DNA of 54,526 nucleotides from an uncultured SAR86 cluster bacterium (GTDB taxonomy: Bacteria > Pseudomonadota > Gammaproteobacteria > Magnimaribacterales > AG-339-G14). Each line of letters begins with the position of its first letter. Within the stretch, counting starts at the first letter, position 1. The translations under genes were made by a program, and so were the position numbers. The stretch is taken from assembly GCA_902587545.1 (NCBI GenBank), contig CACILL010000001.1, positions 625,391 to 679,916 of the forward strand, written 5' to 3'. This document shows, in pieces, positions 38,416 through 48,988 of the stretch. The notes beneath the pieces are model-generated. The model saw only the letters and a program-made list of their open reading frames with translations, did not search any database and was not told the DNA's origin.

Positions 38416-38418
38416 TAA

Positions 38419-40533
38419 ATGTCTGCAAGAAAAGTTCCTTTAAACCTTTATAGAAATATTGGCATTTGCGCGCACGTTGATGCAGGTAAGACTACAACAA
38501 CCGAAAGGGTTCTTTTTTATACTGGAATATCACACAAAATAGGTGAAGTTCATGATGGCGCTGCCACAATGGATTGGATGGAACAAGAACAAGAGAGGGG
38601 TATTACCATTACTTCAGCTGCTACGACTTGTTTTTGGAAAGGCATGAGGAGTCAATTTAATGAACACAGAATTAATATAATCGATACTCCAGGACACGTT
38701 GATTTTACGATTGAAGTAGAAAGATCATTAAGAGTTTTGGATGGCGCTGTAGTTGTTTTTTGCGGAAGCTCTGGCGTAGAACCTCAATCAGAAACTGTCT
38801 GGAGGCAAGCAAACAGATACAAAGTTCCTAGAATAGCTTTTGTAAATAAAATGGATAGAGCCGGAGCTGACTTTTTAAGAGTTGTTGGTCAAATTAAAGA
38901 TAGGTTAGGCGCTACTCCTGTACCCATACAACTTCCTATAGGTGCAGAAGATGATTTTAAAGGAATTATTGATTTGATGAGAATGAAAGCTCTCTACTGG
39001 GATGGAGATGATATGGGAACATCTTATAGAGAAGAAGATATTCCATCAGACCTTCTTGATCAGTCAAATGAATATAGAGAAGCGATGCTTGAGTCAGTCG
39101 CAGAGGCAAGTGAAGAATTAATGGAAAAATATTTGGAAAATGGCGACTTATCTCTTGAAGAAATAATTCAAGGTATCAGGATTAGGACTTTAAATAATGA
39201 AATTGTTCCTACTATATGCGGTTCTGCCTTTAAGAATAAAGGCGTTCAACCAATGTTGGATTGTGTAATTGACTTTCTCCCTTCGCCTGACGAAGTAGAA
39301 GCAATACAAGGTATTTTGGAGGATGAGGAAACAACCGACCAAAGATCATCAAGCGATGAAGAGCCTTTTTCTGCTTTGGCCTTTAAAATCGCGACAGATC
39401 CTTTTGTTGGAACTTTAACATTTGTAAGAGTTTATTCGGGAGTTTTAAATTCTGGAGATGCCGTTTATTCTCCTGCAAAAAGATCCAAAGAGAGAATCGG
39501 AAGAATGCTTCAGATGCATGCCAACAATAGAAGTGAAATATCAGAAGTAAGAGCAGGAGACATAGCTGCAGTTATTGGTTTGAAGGACGTAACAACAGGA
39601 GATACTTTATGCGATCTTAAAAAACCAATTATCCTAGAAAAAATGACTTTCCCTGAACCTGTTATTTCTGTTGCAGTTGAACCTAAAACAAAGACAGACC
39701 AAGAAAAAATGTCTACAGCCTTAGGAAGACTTGCTCAAGAAGATCCATCTTTCAGAGTGAATTCCGATGAAGAGTCTGGTCAGACAATTATTTCTGGTAT
39801 GGGAGAACTTCATCTAGATGTCCTTGTTGATAGAATGAAAAGGGAATTTGATGTTGAAGCTAACATCGGTAAACCTCAAGTAGCATACCGAGAAACAATT
39901 AAGAAAGATGTTGAATCTGAAGGAAAATTTGTCAGACAATCTGGAGGAAAAGGTCAATACGGTCATGTTTGGTTAAAAATAGAGCCTTTACCAGAAGCTG
40001 AAAAAGAAGATGAAAATGAAGTGTTTCAGTTTGTGAATAAAATTGTTGGAGGAACCATTCCAAGAGAATTCATTCCGGCCGTCGAAAAAGGTGCCTTCGA
40101 ACAAATGCAATCAGGAATATTAGGTGGTTTTCCTTTGATCGATGTAAAAGTAACGGTTTATGATGGATCTTTTCACGATGTAGATTCTTCAGAGATAGCT
40201 TTTAAAGTTGCCTCCTCGATGGCTTTAAAAGATGGAGCACTAAAAGCTAATCCAGTCATCCTTGAACCAATAATGAAACTGGAAGTTGTGACTCCAGAAG
40301 AGTATATGGGAGATGTTGTTGGAGACTTAAATAGAAGAAGAGGCATAGTTCAAGGCATGAATGATATTCATGCTGGAAAGGTTCTAGATGGAGAAGTTCC
40401 ACTTGCAGAAATGTTTGGTTATGCAACTGATCTAAGGTCTGCCACTCAAGGAAGAGCAACTTTCACCATGGAACCTTTGAAGTATTCAGAAGTCCCTGCA
40501 AATGTTGCAGAAGCTCTTATAAATAAAGGTTAA
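38419..40533 (+). CDS. fusA: Elongation factor G
   Basis: A 704-residue GTPase that drives translocation and, with RRF, ribosome recycling. G1 is [16 protein letters not shown]2 [15 protein letters not shown]3 DTPGHVDFT and G4 [10 protein letters not shown]. Domain IV contains [14 protein letters not shown], and domain V ends in the AFM-like segment [16 protein letters not shown]. Length matches E. coli (704). It is the last gene of the str group; tufA, which follows fusA in E. coli, is missing. Confidence 0.99.
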   Translation: MSARKVPLNLYRNIGICAHVDAGKTTTTERVLFYTGISHKIGEVHDGAATMDWMEQEQERGITITSAATTCFWKGMRSQFNEHRINIIDTPGHVDFTIEVERSLRVLDGAVVVFCGSSGVEPQSETVWRQANRYKVPRIAFVNKMDRAGADFLRVVGQIKDRLGATPVPIQLPIGAEDDFKGIIDLMRMKALYWDGDDMGTSYREEDIPSDLLDQSNEYREAMLESVAEASEELMEKYLENGDLSLEEIIQGIRIRTLNNEIVPTICGSAFKNKGVQPMLDCVIDFLPSPDEVEAIQGILEDEETTDQRSSSDEEPFSALAFKIATDPFVGTLTFVRVYSGVLNSGDAVYSPAKRSKERIGRMLQMHANNRSEISEVRAGDIAAVIGLKDVTTGDTLCDLKKPIILEKMTFPEPVISVAVEPKTKTDQEKMSTALGRLAQEDPSFRVNSDEESGQTIISGMGELHLDVLVDRMKREFDVEANIGKPQVAYRETIKKDVESEGKFVRQSGGKGQYGHVWLKIEPLPEAEKEDENEVFQFVNKIVGGTIPREFIPAVEKGAFEQMQSGILGGFPLIDVKVTVYDGSFHDVDSSEIAFKVASSMALKDGALKANPVILEPIMKLEVVTPEEYMGDVVGDLNRRRGIVQGMNDIHAGKVLDGEVPLAEMFGYATDLRSATQGRATFTMEPLKYSEVPANVAEALINKG

Positions 40534-40540
40534 TTTCTTA

Positions 40541-40569
40541 TTGACAGTCTTCAAGGGCAGGCATAGAAT
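40541..40569 (+). promoter_or_regulatory. Sigma70 promoter of the S10 operon
   Basis: A perfect TTGACA (40541-40546), a 17-base spacer and TAGAAT (40564-40569, 5 of 6). The following TGCCGC is fairly GC-rich. Initiation near 40576 would give a leader of about 80 bases. This is the best promoter match I noticed in the window. Confidence 0.8.
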
Positions 40570-40600
40570 TGCCGCTCTTTTGCGTATTTATATGTAAAAG

Positions 40601-40615
40601 GCCGATTTTTTCGGC
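40601..40615 (+). promoter_or_regulatory. Small hairpin in the S10 leader
   Basis: GCCGA and TCGGC pair around a five-T loop in the leader between the S10 promoter and rpsJ. In E. coli a longer structured leader binds L4 for feedback control. This single 5-bp hairpin is much simpler, and L4 binding is not shown. Confidence 0.3.
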
Positions 40616-40655
40616 ACGTTCTTTAAAAATTTTGTTGTTTAAATAGAGGTAAGCT

Positions 40656-40976
40656 TTGCAAAGCCAAAATATAAGAATTCGTCTAAAAGCTTTTGATAAC
40701 AAGCTGATAGATAAGTCTGCAAAAGAAATTGTAGAGACTGTTAAAAGAACTGGCGCAGTTGTAAAAGGACCTATTCCCATGCCTGTGAGAAAAAGGCAAA
40801 CAACAATTTTAATTTCTCCCCATAAAGATAAGGATGCTCGTGACCAATACGAGATTAGAACTTACAAACGTATTATGGACATAATCAAACCTACTGAAAA
40901 AACAGTGGATGCACTCATGAAACTAGATCTTTCTGCTGGTGTAGACGTACAAATATCTTTGGATGAACTCAACTAG
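40656..40976 (+). CDS. rpsJ: 30S ribosomal protein S10 (NusE)
   Basis: A 106-residue 30S head protein, also the NusG/NusB partner in antitermination. The start is TTG at 40656: AGAGG lies 7 bases upstream, and translation gives [14 protein letters not shown], the usual N-terminus in gammaproteobacteria. No ATG fits. Other blocks are [32 protein letters not shown] (in part) and [10 protein letters not shown]. It is first in the S10 operon; rplC starts 3 bases after its end. Confidence 0.98.
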   Translation: MQSQNIRIRLKAFDNKLIDKSAKEIVETVKRTGAVVKGPIPMPVRKRQTTILISPHKDKDARDQYEIRTYKRIMDIIKPTEKTVDALMKLDLSAGVDVQISLDELN

Positions 40977-40979
40977 AAA

Positions 40980-41618
40980 ATGATTGGATTAATTGCAAGA
41001 AAAGAAGGAATGAGCAGGGTTTTCACTGATGAAGGAAAGTCTGTCCCTGTTACTGTTTTGAAAATTCATTCAAACGTTGTTTCTCAGATTAAAACTTCTG
41101 AAAAAGATGGTTACGATGCCATCCAAATATCAGCAGTAGAGCAATCGGAAAAAAATCAATCTAAAGCTGAAATAGGTCATTTGAAAAAAAACAATATTTC
41201 CTTCAAAAAACTTTCTCAAGAATTTCCCTTAAATATAAGTGAAGAAGAAAATCTTGATATAGGCTCTGAAATAAAGGCCGATATTTTTGAGGAAGGCCAA
41301 TTTGTAGATGTAATAGGTACAACAAAGGGAAAAGGCTTTGCGGGTACGGTTAAAAGATGGAATTTCGCAACTCAAGATGCTACTCATGGAAACTCTCTTG
41401 CTCATAGAAAACCAGGTTCAATTGGACAATGTCAAACTCCCGGAAGAGTTTGGAAAGGGAAAAAAATGTCAGGACACATGGGTAACGTAAGACAAACTAC
41501 ACAAAATTTAAAAGTTCAAAAAATTGATTTGGAAAATAATTTTATTTTAATCAAGGGAGCTGTTCCTGGTCCAAATGGATCAGAAGTAACCATTAAACCG
41601 GCAACTAAAAAAACATGA
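40980..41618 (+). CDS. rplC: 50S ribosomal protein L3
   Basis: A 212-residue early-assembly protein reaching toward the peptidyl-transferase centre. The N-terminus reads [14 protein letters not shown]. The long loop has [13 protein letters not shown] and [20 protein letters not shown], which includes the Gln methylated by PrmB in E. coli. Its stop overlaps the rplD start as ATGA. Confidence 0.98.
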   Translation: MIGLIARKEGMSRVFTDEGKSVPVTVLKIHSNVVSQIKTSEKDGYDAIQISAVEQSEKNQSKAEIGHLKKNNISFKKLSQEFPLNISEEENLDIGSEIKADIFEEGQFVDVIGTTKGKGFAGTVKRWNFATQDATHGNSLAHRKPGSIGQCQTPGRVWKGKKMSGHMGNVRQTTQNLKVQKIDLENNFILIKGAVPGPNGSEVTIKPATKKT

Positions 41619-42229
41619 AATTACCTTTTTTAAAATCTTCTAAAACAACTGAGGCTGAAGTTTCAGAAAAAATCTTTGGAGTTGAGATAAATAAAGATCT
41701 TATCGCTCAACTTATAAAAATCTATATTGAAAATAGCCACCCCGGAACAAAGGCTCAAAAAAACAGATCTGCTGTAAGAGGAGGTGGAAAAAAACCTTGG
41801 CGTCAAAAGGGAACAGGAAGAGCTAGGGCAGGAACATCTAGAAGTCCTCTCTGGCGTGGCGGTGGAGTTGTATTTCCTGCTTCAACTAAGTCAGCAAAAC
41901 CAAAAAAACTAAATAAGAAAATGTATAAATCTGCCATGCGATCCATTTTTTCGTCTCTTGCAAAAGAAAATAGAGTTTTTTTGTCTGACCAAATCAATAT
42001 AGAAAACCCAAAGACTAAGGACTTTGTAGATTTTCTAAAGAAAAATGAACTTAAAGAGGGCCTGTTTATTGTTGATGAAATTTCAAACAATCTCAGTTTA
42101 GCTTCAAGAAACTTACCTAATGTGAATGTAACCAACTTGAATACTTTGAATCCTATTAATTTATTGAAGTTTAACTCAGTAGTGATTGCAGAAAATTGTC
42201 TTAACCTTATTGAAGAGAAATTATCGTGA
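41615..42229 (+). CDS. rplD: 50S ribosomal protein L4
   Basis: A 204-residue protein whose extended loop lines the exit tunnel; in E. coli it also represses the S10 operon. The loop region reads [19 protein letters not shown] followed by [12 protein letters not shown], fully conserved. The C-terminal half is divergent and Asn-rich. ATG overlaps the rplC stop (ATGA) and the end overlaps the GTG start of rplW. Confidence 0.98.
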   Translation: MKLPFLKSSKTTEAEVSEKIFGVEINKDLIAQLIKIYIENSHPGTKAQKNRSAVRGGGKKPWRQKGTGRARAGTSRSPLWRGGGVVFPASTKSAKPKKLNKKMYKSAMRSIFSSLAKENRVFLSDQINIENPKTKDFVDFLKKNELKEGLFIVDEISNNLSLASRNLPNVNVTNLNTLNPINLLKFNSVVIAENCLNLIEEKLS

Positions 42230-42528
42230 GCAATATTATTCCCAACAAAATTATCGAATCAGCTTTAGTTTCTGAGAAATCTTCTTTGGTTGGACAAAAC
42301 GCAAATACATACGTATTCAAAGTGAATACTTCTGCAACAAAAAATCAAGTGAAAAAAGCTATAGAAGCAAAATTTGATGTAAATGTTACGAAGGTGAACA
42401 TTCTGAATGTTAAAGGGAAGACAAAACGAATGATGAATCTAAGAGGGAAGATTAGAAAAAAATCTGATTGGAAAAAAGCTTACGTTTCATTAAAACCAGA
42501 ACAACGAATAGAGATTATTCAAGAATAA
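42226..42528 (+). CDS. rplW: 50S ribosomal protein L23
   Basis: A 100-residue protein at the tunnel exit that docks trigger factor and SRP. It starts with GTG, which overlaps the rplD stop (GTGA at 42226-42229). Blocks are [28 protein letters not shown] and [12 protein letters not shown]. Length equals E. coli L23. Confidence 0.98.
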   Translation: MSNIIPNKIIESALVSEKSSLVGQNANTYVFKVNTSATKNQVKKAIEAKFDVNVTKVNILNVKGKTKRMMNLRGKIRKKSDWKKAYVSLKPEQRIEIIQE

Positions 42529-42529
42529 A

Positions 42530-43354
42530 ATGGCAGTAGTAAAAGCAAAACCAACATCACCAGGAAGAAGATTTAGAAGCCTTCAAACTGGAAAAGATTT
42601 ATACAAAGGCAGGCCTTTGTCCTCACTTGTAACTAAGAAAAGTAAAACTGGCGGTAGAAACAATGCGGGAAGAATCACAACACGCCACATTGGCGGGGGA
42701 CATAAGCAACACTATAGGATTATTGATTTCAAAAGGAACAAGGATAATATCCCCGCAAAGGTAGAGAGAATCGAATACGATCCCAACAGGTCAGCATATA
42801 TAGCTTTATTGCTTTATAACGATGGGGAAAGAAGATACATAGTTGCTCCTAAAAACCTTAAAGTAAATGATCAGGTAATTTCTGGAGAAAAGGCATCGGT
42901 AAATGTTGGAAATACCCTAGTTTTAAAAGATATTCCTGTTGGAACAATTCTTCACTGTGTGGAGCTGAAACCAGGAAAAGGAGCACAACTTGCCAGAAGC
43001 GCAGGTACCTACGTACAGTTTGTTGCTAAAGAAGGTCAATACGCAACTCTAAGACTTAAAAGCGGTGAGGTTAGAAAGGTTTTGACTGAATGCAGAGCTA
43101 CAATTGGAGAAGTCTCAAATCAAGAACATTCTTTAAAATCTTTCGGTAAAGCTGGTGCTAAAAGATGGATTGGAGTGAGACCCACAGTTAGAGGAGTAGC
43201 AATGAACCCTATTGACCATCCTCATGGAGGTGGTGAGGGAAAAACATCTGGAGGAAGACATCCTGTTTCTCCATGGGGAGTTCCTACTAAAGGTTATAGA
43301 ACCAGAAGCAATAAAAGAACAGATTCATTAATTGTCAGAAGAAGGAAGAAGTAA
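42530..43354 (+). CDS. rplB: 50S ribosomal protein L2
   Basis: A 274-residue protein near the peptidyl-transferase centre, needed for subunit joining. The C-terminal signature [20 protein letters not shown] includes the conserved His of HPHGGGEG. Earlier blocks are [20 protein letters not shown] and [16 protein letters not shown]. It starts one base after the rplW stop, and its last base is the first of the rpsS ATG. Confidence 0.99.
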   Translation: MAVVKAKPTSPGRRFRSLQTGKDLYKGRPLSSLVTKKSKTGGRNNAGRITTRHIGGGHKQHYRIIDFKRNKDNIPAKVERIEYDPNRSAYIALLLYNDGERRYIVAPKNLKVNDQVISGEKASVNVGNTLVLKDIPVGTILHCVELKPGKGAQLARSAGTYVQFVAKEGQYATLRLKSGEVRKVLTECRATIGEVSNQEHSLKSFGKAGAKRWIGVRPTVRGVAMNPIDHPHGGGEGKTSGGRHPVSPWGVPTKGYRTRSNKRTDSLIVRRRKK

Positions 43355-43626
43355 TGGTTAGATCAGTAAAAAAAGGTCCTTTTGTAGATCATCATCTTGA
43401 AGAAAAAGTTCAAAAGGCGATTGAAGAAAAGAGCAAAAGACCGATTAAAACTTGGTCAAGGAGATCAATGATTACGCCTGAAATGGTGAACTTGACTATT
43501 GCAGTCCATAACGGCCGTGCTCACGTACCAATTCTTATCAAAGAGGACATGGTTGGACACAAGTTAGGGGAATTTGTCCCAACAAGAACATTCAAAATGC
43601 ACTCAGGAGACAGACAAGCAGGTTAA
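43354..43626 (+). CDS. rpsS: 30S ribosomal protein S19
   Basis: A 90-residue 30S head protein contacting S13 and the A-site finger. Blocks are [27 protein letters not shown] and [19 protein letters not shown]. The start overlaps the rplB stop by one base (TAATG). Length matches E. coli (92). Confidence 0.99.
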   Translation: MVRSVKKGPFVDHHLEEKVQKAIEEKSKRPIKTWSRRSMITPEMVNLTIAVHNGRAHVPILIKEDMVGHKLGEFVPTRTFKMHSGDRQAG

Positions 43627-43628
43627 TT

Positions 43629-43970
43629 ATGACTGAAGTAAAAGCAAAGCTTAGTAGATTAACTGTTTCACCTTACAAAGTAAGGTTGGTAGCTGATCAA
43701 ATTAGAGGAAAGAGGGTTGAAGAGGCCATAGACATATTATCTTTCAGTAAGAAATCTTCTGCCTCAAATGTACTTAAGCTTTTGGAGTCAGCAATCGCAA
43801 ATGCCGAAAACAATAAAGGTTTGGATATCGACGATCTTTTTGTTTCAGAAATTAAAGTTGATGAATCTTTTATTCTTAAAAGAATCCAGGCAAGAGCTAG
43901 AGGAAGAGCGGACAGAATTCAAAAACGCAGTTGTCATGTCAACATAACTTTAGGGAGTGAAAAAAACTAA
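43629..43970 (+). CDS. rplV: 50S ribosomal protein L22
   Basis: A 113-residue protein whose beta-hairpin lines the exit tunnel at the macrolide site. Blocks are [20 protein letters not shown] and [19 protein letters not shown]. The last residues end in GSEKN, and the stop abuts the rpsC ATG with no gap. Confidence 0.99.
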   Translation: MTEVKAKLSRLTVSPYKVRLVADQIRGKRVEEAIDILSFSKKSSASNVLKLLESAIANAENNKGLDIDDLFVSEIKVDESFILKRIQARARGRADRIQKRSCHVNITLGSEKN

Positions 43971-44621
43971 ATGGGACAAAAAGTAAACCCGATAGGAATT
44001 CGATTAGGAATTTCGCGAAAACATAACTCAACTTGGTATGCTGAAAAAGACAAGTATCAAGAACTTTTGCTTAATGATTTTGCTGTGAGAGAGTTTCTAA
44101 AAAAAGAACTTGATAATTCTTTTGTAAGCAAAATTGAAATCGAACGTCCTTCACAAAGTGGAAAAGTAACCATCCATACTTCAAGACCAGGAATGATCAT
44201 TGGAAAAAAAGGTGAGGACATAGATCGTTTAAGGGATGAGCTTACAAAGTTAATGGAAGTTCCAGTCAGCCTAAATATACAAGAGATAAGAAAACCTGAT
44301 TTAGATGCTCAACTGGTTGCTGCAAATATTGCGGTTCAACTTGAAAGACGTGCAATGTTTAGAAGGGTTATTAAAAGAGCTGCACAAAATACTATGCGTC
44401 AAGGTGCTCAAGGAGTAAAAGTTAGAGTTGCAGGAAGATTAGGGGGCGCAGAAATTGCAAGAGCCGAATGGCATAAAGAAGGAAGAGTACCTCTTCATAC
44501 TCTTAGAGCAGATATAGACTATGGTCTTGCAGAAGCAAAAACAACTTATGGAATCATTGGAGTAAAAGTTTGGATTTGTAGAGGTGAAATATCTACGAAA
44601 CCTAAAAAAACCGATAACTAA
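43971..44621 (+). CDS. rpsC: 30S ribosomal protein S3
   Basis: A 216-residue protein at the mRNA entry tunnel, part of the ribosomal helicase. The KH domain has [14 protein letters not shown], with its GxxG loop (GKKG). The C-terminal domain includes [20 protein letters not shown] and [20 protein letters not shown]. It is shorter than E. coli (233) at the C-terminal tail. Confidence 0.99.
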   Translation: MGQKVNPIGIRLGISRKHNSTWYAEKDKYQELLLNDFAVREFLKKELDNSFVSKIEIERPSQSGKVTIHTSRPGMIIGKKGEDIDRLRDELTKLMEVPVSLNIQEIRKPDLDAQLVAANIAVQLERRAMFRRVIKRAAQNTMRQGAQGVKVRVAGRLGGAEIARAEWHKEGRVPLHTLRADIDYGLAEAKTTYGIIGVKVWICRGEISTKPKKTDN

Positions 44622-44626
44622 AAATT

Positions 44627-45040
44627 ATGTTTCAACCTAAAAGAACAAAATATAGAAAACAAATGAAGGGCCGCAATAGAGGTCTTGCCCAAAAGGGTAA
44701 TTCCTTGGATTTCGGTGCTTTCGGTCTTAAAGCTACTTCTCGAGGACAAATTACTTCAAGACAAATTGAGGCTGCAAGAAGAGCTATGACAAGACATGTT
44801 AAGAGGGGAGCAAAAATTTGGATACGCATCTTTCCCGACAAGCCAATTACAAAAAAACCTCTTGAAGTTAGACAAGGTAAAGGTAAAGGAAATGTTGAGT
44901 ATTGGGTTTGTCCTATAAAACCAGGAAGAATTCTCTATGAGATGGAAGGTGTTGATGAATCAATTGCAAGAGAAGCTTTAACTTTAGCAGCCGCAAAATT
45001 ACCCGTAGGAACAAAATTTGTTCAAAGGAGATCAGTTTAA
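44627..45040 (+). CDS. rplP: 50S ribosomal protein L16
   Basis: A 137-residue late-assembly protein at the A-site side of the peptidyl-transferase centre. Blocks are [36 protein letters not shown] and [13 protein letters not shown]. In E. coli Arg81 in this region is hydroxylated by YcfD. The stop overlaps the rpmC ATG by one base, and AGGAGA inside its 3' end serves rpmC. Confidence 0.99.
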   Translation: MFQPKRTKYRKQMKGRNRGLAQKGNSLDFGAFGLKATSRGQITSRQIEAARRAMTRHVKRGAKIWIRIFPDKPITKKPLEVRQGKGKGNVEYWVCPIKPGRILYEMEGVDESIAREALTLAAAKLPVGTKFVQRRSV

Positions 45041-45210
45041 TGGCCAAGAAAAAAGCAAACTTATCTGAAATTGAAAAACTCAATATGGAGTATTTAGATT
45101 TGAAATTAAAAAATAGTTCGGGCTCGCTCAAAGAGACTCATAAACTATCGGAATTAAGAAAAGACATTGCTAGATTAAAAACCAAAGAAAGAATGGAATT
45201 AGAAAAATGA
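45040..45210 (+). CDS. rpmC: 50S ribosomal protein L29
   Basis: A 56-residue protein at the tunnel exit that helps dock SRP. It begins [15 protein letters not shown] and has the family core ELRKDIARLKTKERM near the end. Its N-terminus is diverged from E. coli L29 (63 residues), but the rplP-rpmC-rpsQ position leaves no doubt. It overlaps rplP by one base and rpsQ by four (ATGA), and has AGGAGA as SD. Confidence 0.95.
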   Translation: MAKKKANLSEIEKLNMEYLDLKLKNSSGSLKETHKLSELRKDIARLKTKERMELEK

Positions 45211-45470
45211 GTGAAGTAATTGAAAGAACCTTGGTTGGGTCAGTGGTAAGTATTTCTGGAGATAAGTCTAGAGTAGCTCTAATTCAGAGAAGCGTTAAAC
45301 ATAAAACATTAGGAAAAATTATTAAACGCTCGTCAAAAATTAGCTTCCATGATGAAGATAATTCTAGCAATTTAGGAGATAAGGTAAAAATTATGGAATG
45401 CAAGCCTTACTCAAAATCCAAATCTTGGAAACTTATTGAAGTGCTTAGAGTATTTGAGGGGGTTGAATAA
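45207..45470 (+). CDS. rpsQ: 30S ribosomal protein S17
   Basis: An 87-residue primary 16S-binding protein with an OB fold. Blocks are [30 protein letters not shown] and [20 protein letters not shown]. The E. coli core HPIYGKFIKRT is here [12 protein letters not shown], a mild divergence. The start overlaps the rpmC stop (ATGA). Confidence 0.98.
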   Translation: MSEVIERTLVGSVVSISGDKSRVALIQRSVKHKTLGKIIKRSSKISFHDEDNSSNLGDKVKIMECKPYSKSKSWKLIEVLRVFEGVE

Positions 45471-45472
45471 AA

Positions 45473-45841
45473 ATGATTCAAACTCAGACCATTTTAGAAA
45501 TTGCAGATAACAGTGGAGCAAGGAAAGTTATGTGTATAAAAGTTCTTGGCGGCTCGAAAAGAAGATACGCTCGAGTTGGGGACATTATCAAAGTCGCTAT
45601 AAAAGAAGCTATTCCAACAGGAAGAGTAAAAAAAGGACAGGTTGCTGAAGCAGTAGTAGTTAGAACTAAAAAAGATATTAAAAGAGAAGATGGTTCGAGC
45701 ATAAGATTTGATGATAATGCAGCAGTCTTAGTTAATACTCAAAAACAGCCAATTGGCACTAGAATTTTCGGGCCAGTATCTAGAGAGCTTAGAAGTAAAG
45801 ATTTTATGAGAATTATTTCTCTTGCTCCGGAGGTCATTTAA
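45473..45841 (+). CDS. rplN: 50S ribosomal protein L14
   Basis: A 122-residue interface protein that binds the silencing factor RsfS. Blocks are [40 protein letters not shown] and [11 protein letters not shown]. Length is nearly the same as in E. coli (123). GAGGGGG, 8 bases before ATG within the rpsQ end, is a strong SD. It is first of the spc group by E. coli convention, but no separate promoter is visible. Confidence 0.99.
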   Translation: MIQTQTILEIADNSGARKVMCIKVLGGSKRRYARVGDIIKVAIKEAIPTGRVKKGQVAEAVVVRTKKDIKREDGSSIRFDDNAAVLVNTQKQPIGTRIFGPVSRELRSKDFMRIISLAPEVI

Positions 45842-45843
45842 TT

Positions 45844-46155
45844 ATGAAAAAACTTAGAACTGGAGATGAGGTTATTGTGATATCTGGAAAAGATTCAGGA
45901 AAAACTGGAACTCTTTCTAAATTTATCTCAGAAACAAAATGCATTGTTTCTGGAGTTAAAATCGTTAAAAAACATCAGAAGCCTAATCCTCAACTCAATA
46001 TTCAAGGGGGAATTCTTGAAAAAGAATCACCAATTGATGTTTCTAATTTAGCTATCTACAACAAGAAATCAAAAAAAGCAGACAAAATTAATATTGAAAT
46101 TAAAAAAGATAAAAAAATAAGAGTATTTAAATCGGATGGAAAAGAAATCAAATGA
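45844..46155 (+). CDS. rplX: 50S ribosomal protein L24
   Basis: A 103-residue assembly-initiating protein with a KOW motif ([20 protein letters not shown]). The middle block is [16 protein letters not shown], and [19 protein letters not shown] is typical. A strong SD, GGAGGT, lies at the end of rplN. The stop overlaps rplE by four bases (ATGA). Confidence 0.98.
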   Translation: MKKLRTGDEVIVISGKDSGKTGTLSKFISETKCIVSGVKIVKKHQKPNPQLNIQGGILEKESPIDVSNLAIYNKKSKKADKINIEIKKDKKIRVFKSDGKEIK

Positions 46156-46700
46156 GCACTTCAATTTTAAAGAAAACTTATCTTGAAAAGGCAGTTCCAA
46201 ACTTAAAGGAATCTTTAGGTTTTAAGTCTAATATGGCAGTACCTAAAATTACTAAAGTAACTCTTAACATGGGTTTAGGGCCCGATGCAGTAAACGACAG
46301 AAAAGTTATTGATACTGCAATCGAAGATTTAAGACTCATTTCTGGTCAGCAGCCAGTAAAAACGCTTGTAAGAAAGTCAGTAGCAAGTTTTAAAATTAGA
46401 GATGGCTATCCTATAGGTTGCAAAGTAACCCTAAGAGGGGAAAGAATGTACGATTTTCTAGATAGACTCTTGAATATCGCAATTCCAAGAGAAAGAGATT
46501 TCAGAGGACTTAGCATCAAGTCTTTTGATGGACAAGGTAATTACACCATGGGAATAAAAGAGCATATTATTTTCCCGGAAATTGATTATGACAAAGTCCA
46601 AAAAATTAGAGGTATGGATATAAGTATTACTACTTCTGCAAGAAACGATGAAGAAGGCTTGTCCTTACTTAAAGAACTAAATTTTCCATTTGTTAGCTGA
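46152..46700 (+). CDS. rplE: 50S ribosomal protein L5
   Basis: A 182-residue central-protuberance protein that binds 5S rRNA and the P-site tRNA. Blocks are [34 protein letters not shown] and [20 protein letters not shown]. In E. coli S8 represses the spc operon near this start. Here the start lies in a 4-base overlap with rplX, and I could not recognise an S8 site. Confidence 0.98.
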   Translation: MSTSILKKTYLEKAVPNLKESLGFKSNMAVPKITKVTLNMGLGPDAVNDRKVIDTAIEDLRLISGQQPVKTLVRKSVASFKIRDGYPIGCKVTLRGERMYDFLDRLLNIAIPRERDFRGLSIKSFDGQGNYTMGIKEHIIFPEIDYDKVQKIRGMDISITTSARNDEEGLSLLKELNFPFVS

Positions 46701-46709
46701 GGTAAAAAA

Positions 46710-47015
46710 ATGGCAAAAAAATCAATGATAGCAAGAGAAATTAAGAGACAAAAAACAGTTGAACGCTTTGCTGCTAAAAGGGCAGAGCTAAAAAAAATAA
46801 TTGCCGATTCTCAATCTTCTGATGAAGATAAGTTTGCTGCTAGAGAGAAATTGCAAAAACTTCCAAGAGATGCAAATCCAATTCGTCTTCAAAGAAGATG
46901 TCAAATTACAGGAAGACCTCATGCTGTTTACAGAAAATTTGGTCTTTCAAGAAATAAGTTAAGAGAGTTAGCTATGAGAGGAGATGTCCCAGGATTAGTA
47001 AAATCAAGCTGGTAA
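46710..47015 (+). CDS. rpsN: 30S ribosomal protein S14, zinc-independent type
   Basis: A 101-residue 30S head protein. The C-terminal core is [20 protein letters not shown] followed by [19 protein letters not shown]. It is the long form lacking the two CxxC pairs of zinc-binding S14; the only Cys is in RRCQ. Length equals E. coli S14. Upstream is a weak GAGG. Confidence 0.98.
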   Translation: MAKKSMIAREIKRQKTVERFAAKRAELKKIIADSQSSDEDKFAAREKLQKLPRDANPIRLQRRCQITGRPHAVYRKFGLSRNKLRELAMRGDVPGLVKSSW

Positions 47016-47020
47016 GAATT

Positions 47021-47416
47021 ATGAGTATGCAAGATCCAATTTCAGACATGATAGCAAGAGTTAAAAATGCTCAATCTAGAGGTCATAAAGAAGTACTTCT
47101 TGACTCCTCTAAAATTAAGTTCGGTATATGCAAGGTTCTCGAATCAGAAGGTTATATTAAAAAAGTTGAGCTAGTAGGAGAGCAGCCCAAGCAGGAAATT
47201 AAAATTACTCTTAAATATTTCGAGGATTTACCTGTTATCAAAGAATTCGATAGAGCAAGTAAACCAGGGCTTCGCAAGTACTTTTCCTTTGATCAAATTC
47301 CTCCTGTTAAAGGAGGTTTGGGTACAGCCATCATGACAACCAGTAAGGGAATCATTACCAGCGATCAAGCAAAAAAAGAAAAAGTGGGTGGCGAACTAAT
47401 CTGTACGGTATTTTAA
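47021..47416 (+). CDS. rpsH: 30S ribosomal protein S8
   Basis: A 131-residue 16S-binding protein and, in E. coli, the spc operon repressor. Blocks are DPISDMIARVKNAQSRGHKE and SKPGLRKYFSFDQIPPVKGG, ending with GVMTDR-like TSKGIITSDQAKKEKVGGE. Length matches E. coli (130). rplF follows one base after the stop. Confidence 0.98.
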   Translation: MSMQDPISDMIARVKNAQSRGHKEVLLDSSKIKFGICKVLESEGYIKKVELVGEQPKQEIKITLKYFEDLPVIKEFDRASKPGLRKYFSFDQIPPVKGGLGTAIMTTSKGIITSDQAKKEKVGGELICTVF

Positions 47417-47417
47417 A

Positions 47418-47957
47418 ATGGCAAGAAATATAAATAGAAAATTACTTCTTTCTGATGGTGCAAAAGCGTCAATAGCTGAAGACGTTCTATCGATTTCTGG
47501 AGCAAAAGGAGAGCTTTCTCTAAATGTGCATGATACTGTTAAAGTTTCTTTAGAAGAGGATTCAATTCTCTTCAACCCAAAAGACTTGGAGGACAAAACC
47601 TCTATTTCAATGACAAGTACCATGAGATCTCTTACTTTGAATATGATAGAAGGTGTCACTAAAGGTTTTGAAAAAAAACTTGAAATTAATGGAGTCGGTT
47701 ACAGGGTAAAAGTATCGGGAGCAAATCTTGAACTCTCACTTGGCTATTCACATCCAATTAACTACAAACTGCCTGATGGAGTTACTGCTGAAGCTCCTAC
47801 CAACACAGAATTAGTGTTGACATCTACTAACAAACAACTTCTAGGTGATACAGCCTCAGAGATAAGAGCTTTTAGACCTCCAGAACCTTACAAAGGAAAA
47901 GGAGTTAAATATTCCGATGAACATATAAAAAGAAAAGAATCTAAGAAAACTGCCTAA
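47418..47957 (+). CDS. rplF: 50S ribosomal protein L6
   Basis: A 179-residue two-domain protein near the sarcin-ricin loop. The second repeat includes [20 protein letters not shown] and the signature [14 protein letters not shown]. The N-terminal repeat is more diverged: [20 protein letters not shown] in place of the common MSRIAKKPV-type start. rplR follows after one base. Confidence 0.98.
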   Translation: MARNINRKLLLSDGAKASIAEDVLSISGAKGELSLNVHDTVKVSLEEDSILFNPKDLEDKTSISMTSTMRSLTLNMIEGVTKGFEKKLEINGVGYRVKVSGANLELSLGYSHPINYKLPDGVTAEAPTNTELVLTSTNKQLLGDTASEIRAFRPPEPYKGKGVKYSDEHIKRKESKKTA

Positions 47958-47958
47958 G

Positions 47959-48306
47959 ATGAAAAAGATTGAAGCAAGAAATAGAAGAGCAAGAAAACTA
48001 AGAAGTCTATCTGAAGGCCTTAATGTTAATAGGCTAGCTATATTTAGATCTGCAAAACATATATATGCACAAGTTTTTTCAGTTGATGGAAAACAAATAC
48101 TTGCTCAGGCTTCCTCACTAGATAAAGAGTTAAAAGCTACTAACGGAGGAAACGCTGAGGCAGCTGAGAAGGTCGGAGAATTAGTTGCAAAAAGGGCAAT
48201 TGAGCAAGGGATAAAAAAAGTTACTTTTGATAGGTCTGGCTATAAATATCATGGAAGAGTTAAGTCGCTTGCTGATGGTGCTAGGTCCCAGGGATTAGAA
48301 TTTTAG
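47959..48306 (+). CDS. rplR: 50S ribosomal protein L18
   Basis: A 115-residue 5S rRNA-binding protein of the central protuberance. Blocks are [59 protein letters not shown] and [18 protein letters not shown]. It starts with ATG one base after rplF. Confidence 0.98.
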   Translation: MKKIEARNRRARKLRSLSEGLNVNRLAIFRSAKHIYAQVFSVDGKQILAQASSLDKELKATNGGNAEAAEKVGELVAKRAIEQGIKKVTFDRSGYKYHGRVKSLADGARSQGLEF

Positions 48307-48314
48307 AGAAGAAT

Positions 48315-48797
48315 ATGGAAGAAAATGTTGAACAAACCACAGAAGTTTTAGAAGAAAAACTAGTTGGTGTAAACAGAGTTGCCAAAGTTGTTAAAGGAGG
48401 AAGACTATTTGGTTTTACTGCCTTAACTGTAGTAGGTGATGGAAAGGGAAAAGTTGGATTTGGTAGAGGAAAAGCAAGGGAAGTGCCTATAGCAATTCAA
48501 AAAGCATTAGAAAGTGCAAGAAGAAATATGGTTAATGTCGACCTTAATGGATCAACTATTCATTACGCAGTTAAAGCTAAACATGGATCGGCAACTGTTT
48601 ACATGCAGCCTGCTTCACCCGGTACAGGAATTATCGCTGGAGGAGCAATGCGAGCAGTCTTAGAGCTTGCTGGCGTAAAAGACGTATTAGCTAAATCATA
48701 TGGTTCGACAAATCAAATTAATGTCGTAAGAGCTACTTTCAAAGGCTTGTCGGAAATAGAATCACCAGAAAAAGTTGCATTAAGAAGATCAAAATAA
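48315..48797 (+). CDS. rpsE: 30S ribosomal protein S5
   Basis: A 160-residue protein of the mRNA entry site, involved in decoding fidelity. The double-stranded RNA-binding-like part contains [20 protein letters not shown] and [18 protein letters not shown]. The C-terminal part has [19 protein letters not shown] and [13 protein letters not shown]. The VVKGGR loop linked to spectinomycin sensitivity is wild type. Confidence 0.98.
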   Translation: MEENVEQTTEVLEEKLVGVNRVAKVVKGGRLFGFTALTVVGDGKGKVGFGRGKAREVPIAIQKALESARRNMVNVDLNGSTIHYAVKAKHGSATVYMQPASPGTGIIAGGAMRAVLELAGVKDVLAKSYGSTNQINVVRATFKGLSEIESPEKVALRRSK

Positions 48798-48799
48798 TT

Positions 48800-48988
48800 A
48801 TGGCTGAAGAGAAAACAATTTCCGTAAAACAAATCAAAAGCGTTACTGGTTCTAAAAAAAACCAGAGACTTTCTTTAAAGGGATTGGGCTTAAAAAAAAT
48901 CAATCATGTTGTGCAAGTTAAAAACACAAAAGAAAATCTTGGCATGATAAACAAATGCAGGCATTTAATAGAGGTAATTGAAGAATAA
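48800..48988 (+). CDS. rpmD: 50S ribosomal protein L30
   Basis: A 62-residue protein of the large subunit. It reads ISVKQIKSVTGSKKNQRLSL followed by KGLGLKKINHVVQVKNTKEN, the family core; E. coli L30 has 59 residues. It starts 2 bases after rpsE, and its last base is the first of the rplO ATG. Confidence 0.97.
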   Translation: MAEEKTISVKQIKSVTGSKKNQRLSLKGLGLKKINHVVQVKNTKENLGMINKCRHLIEVIEE

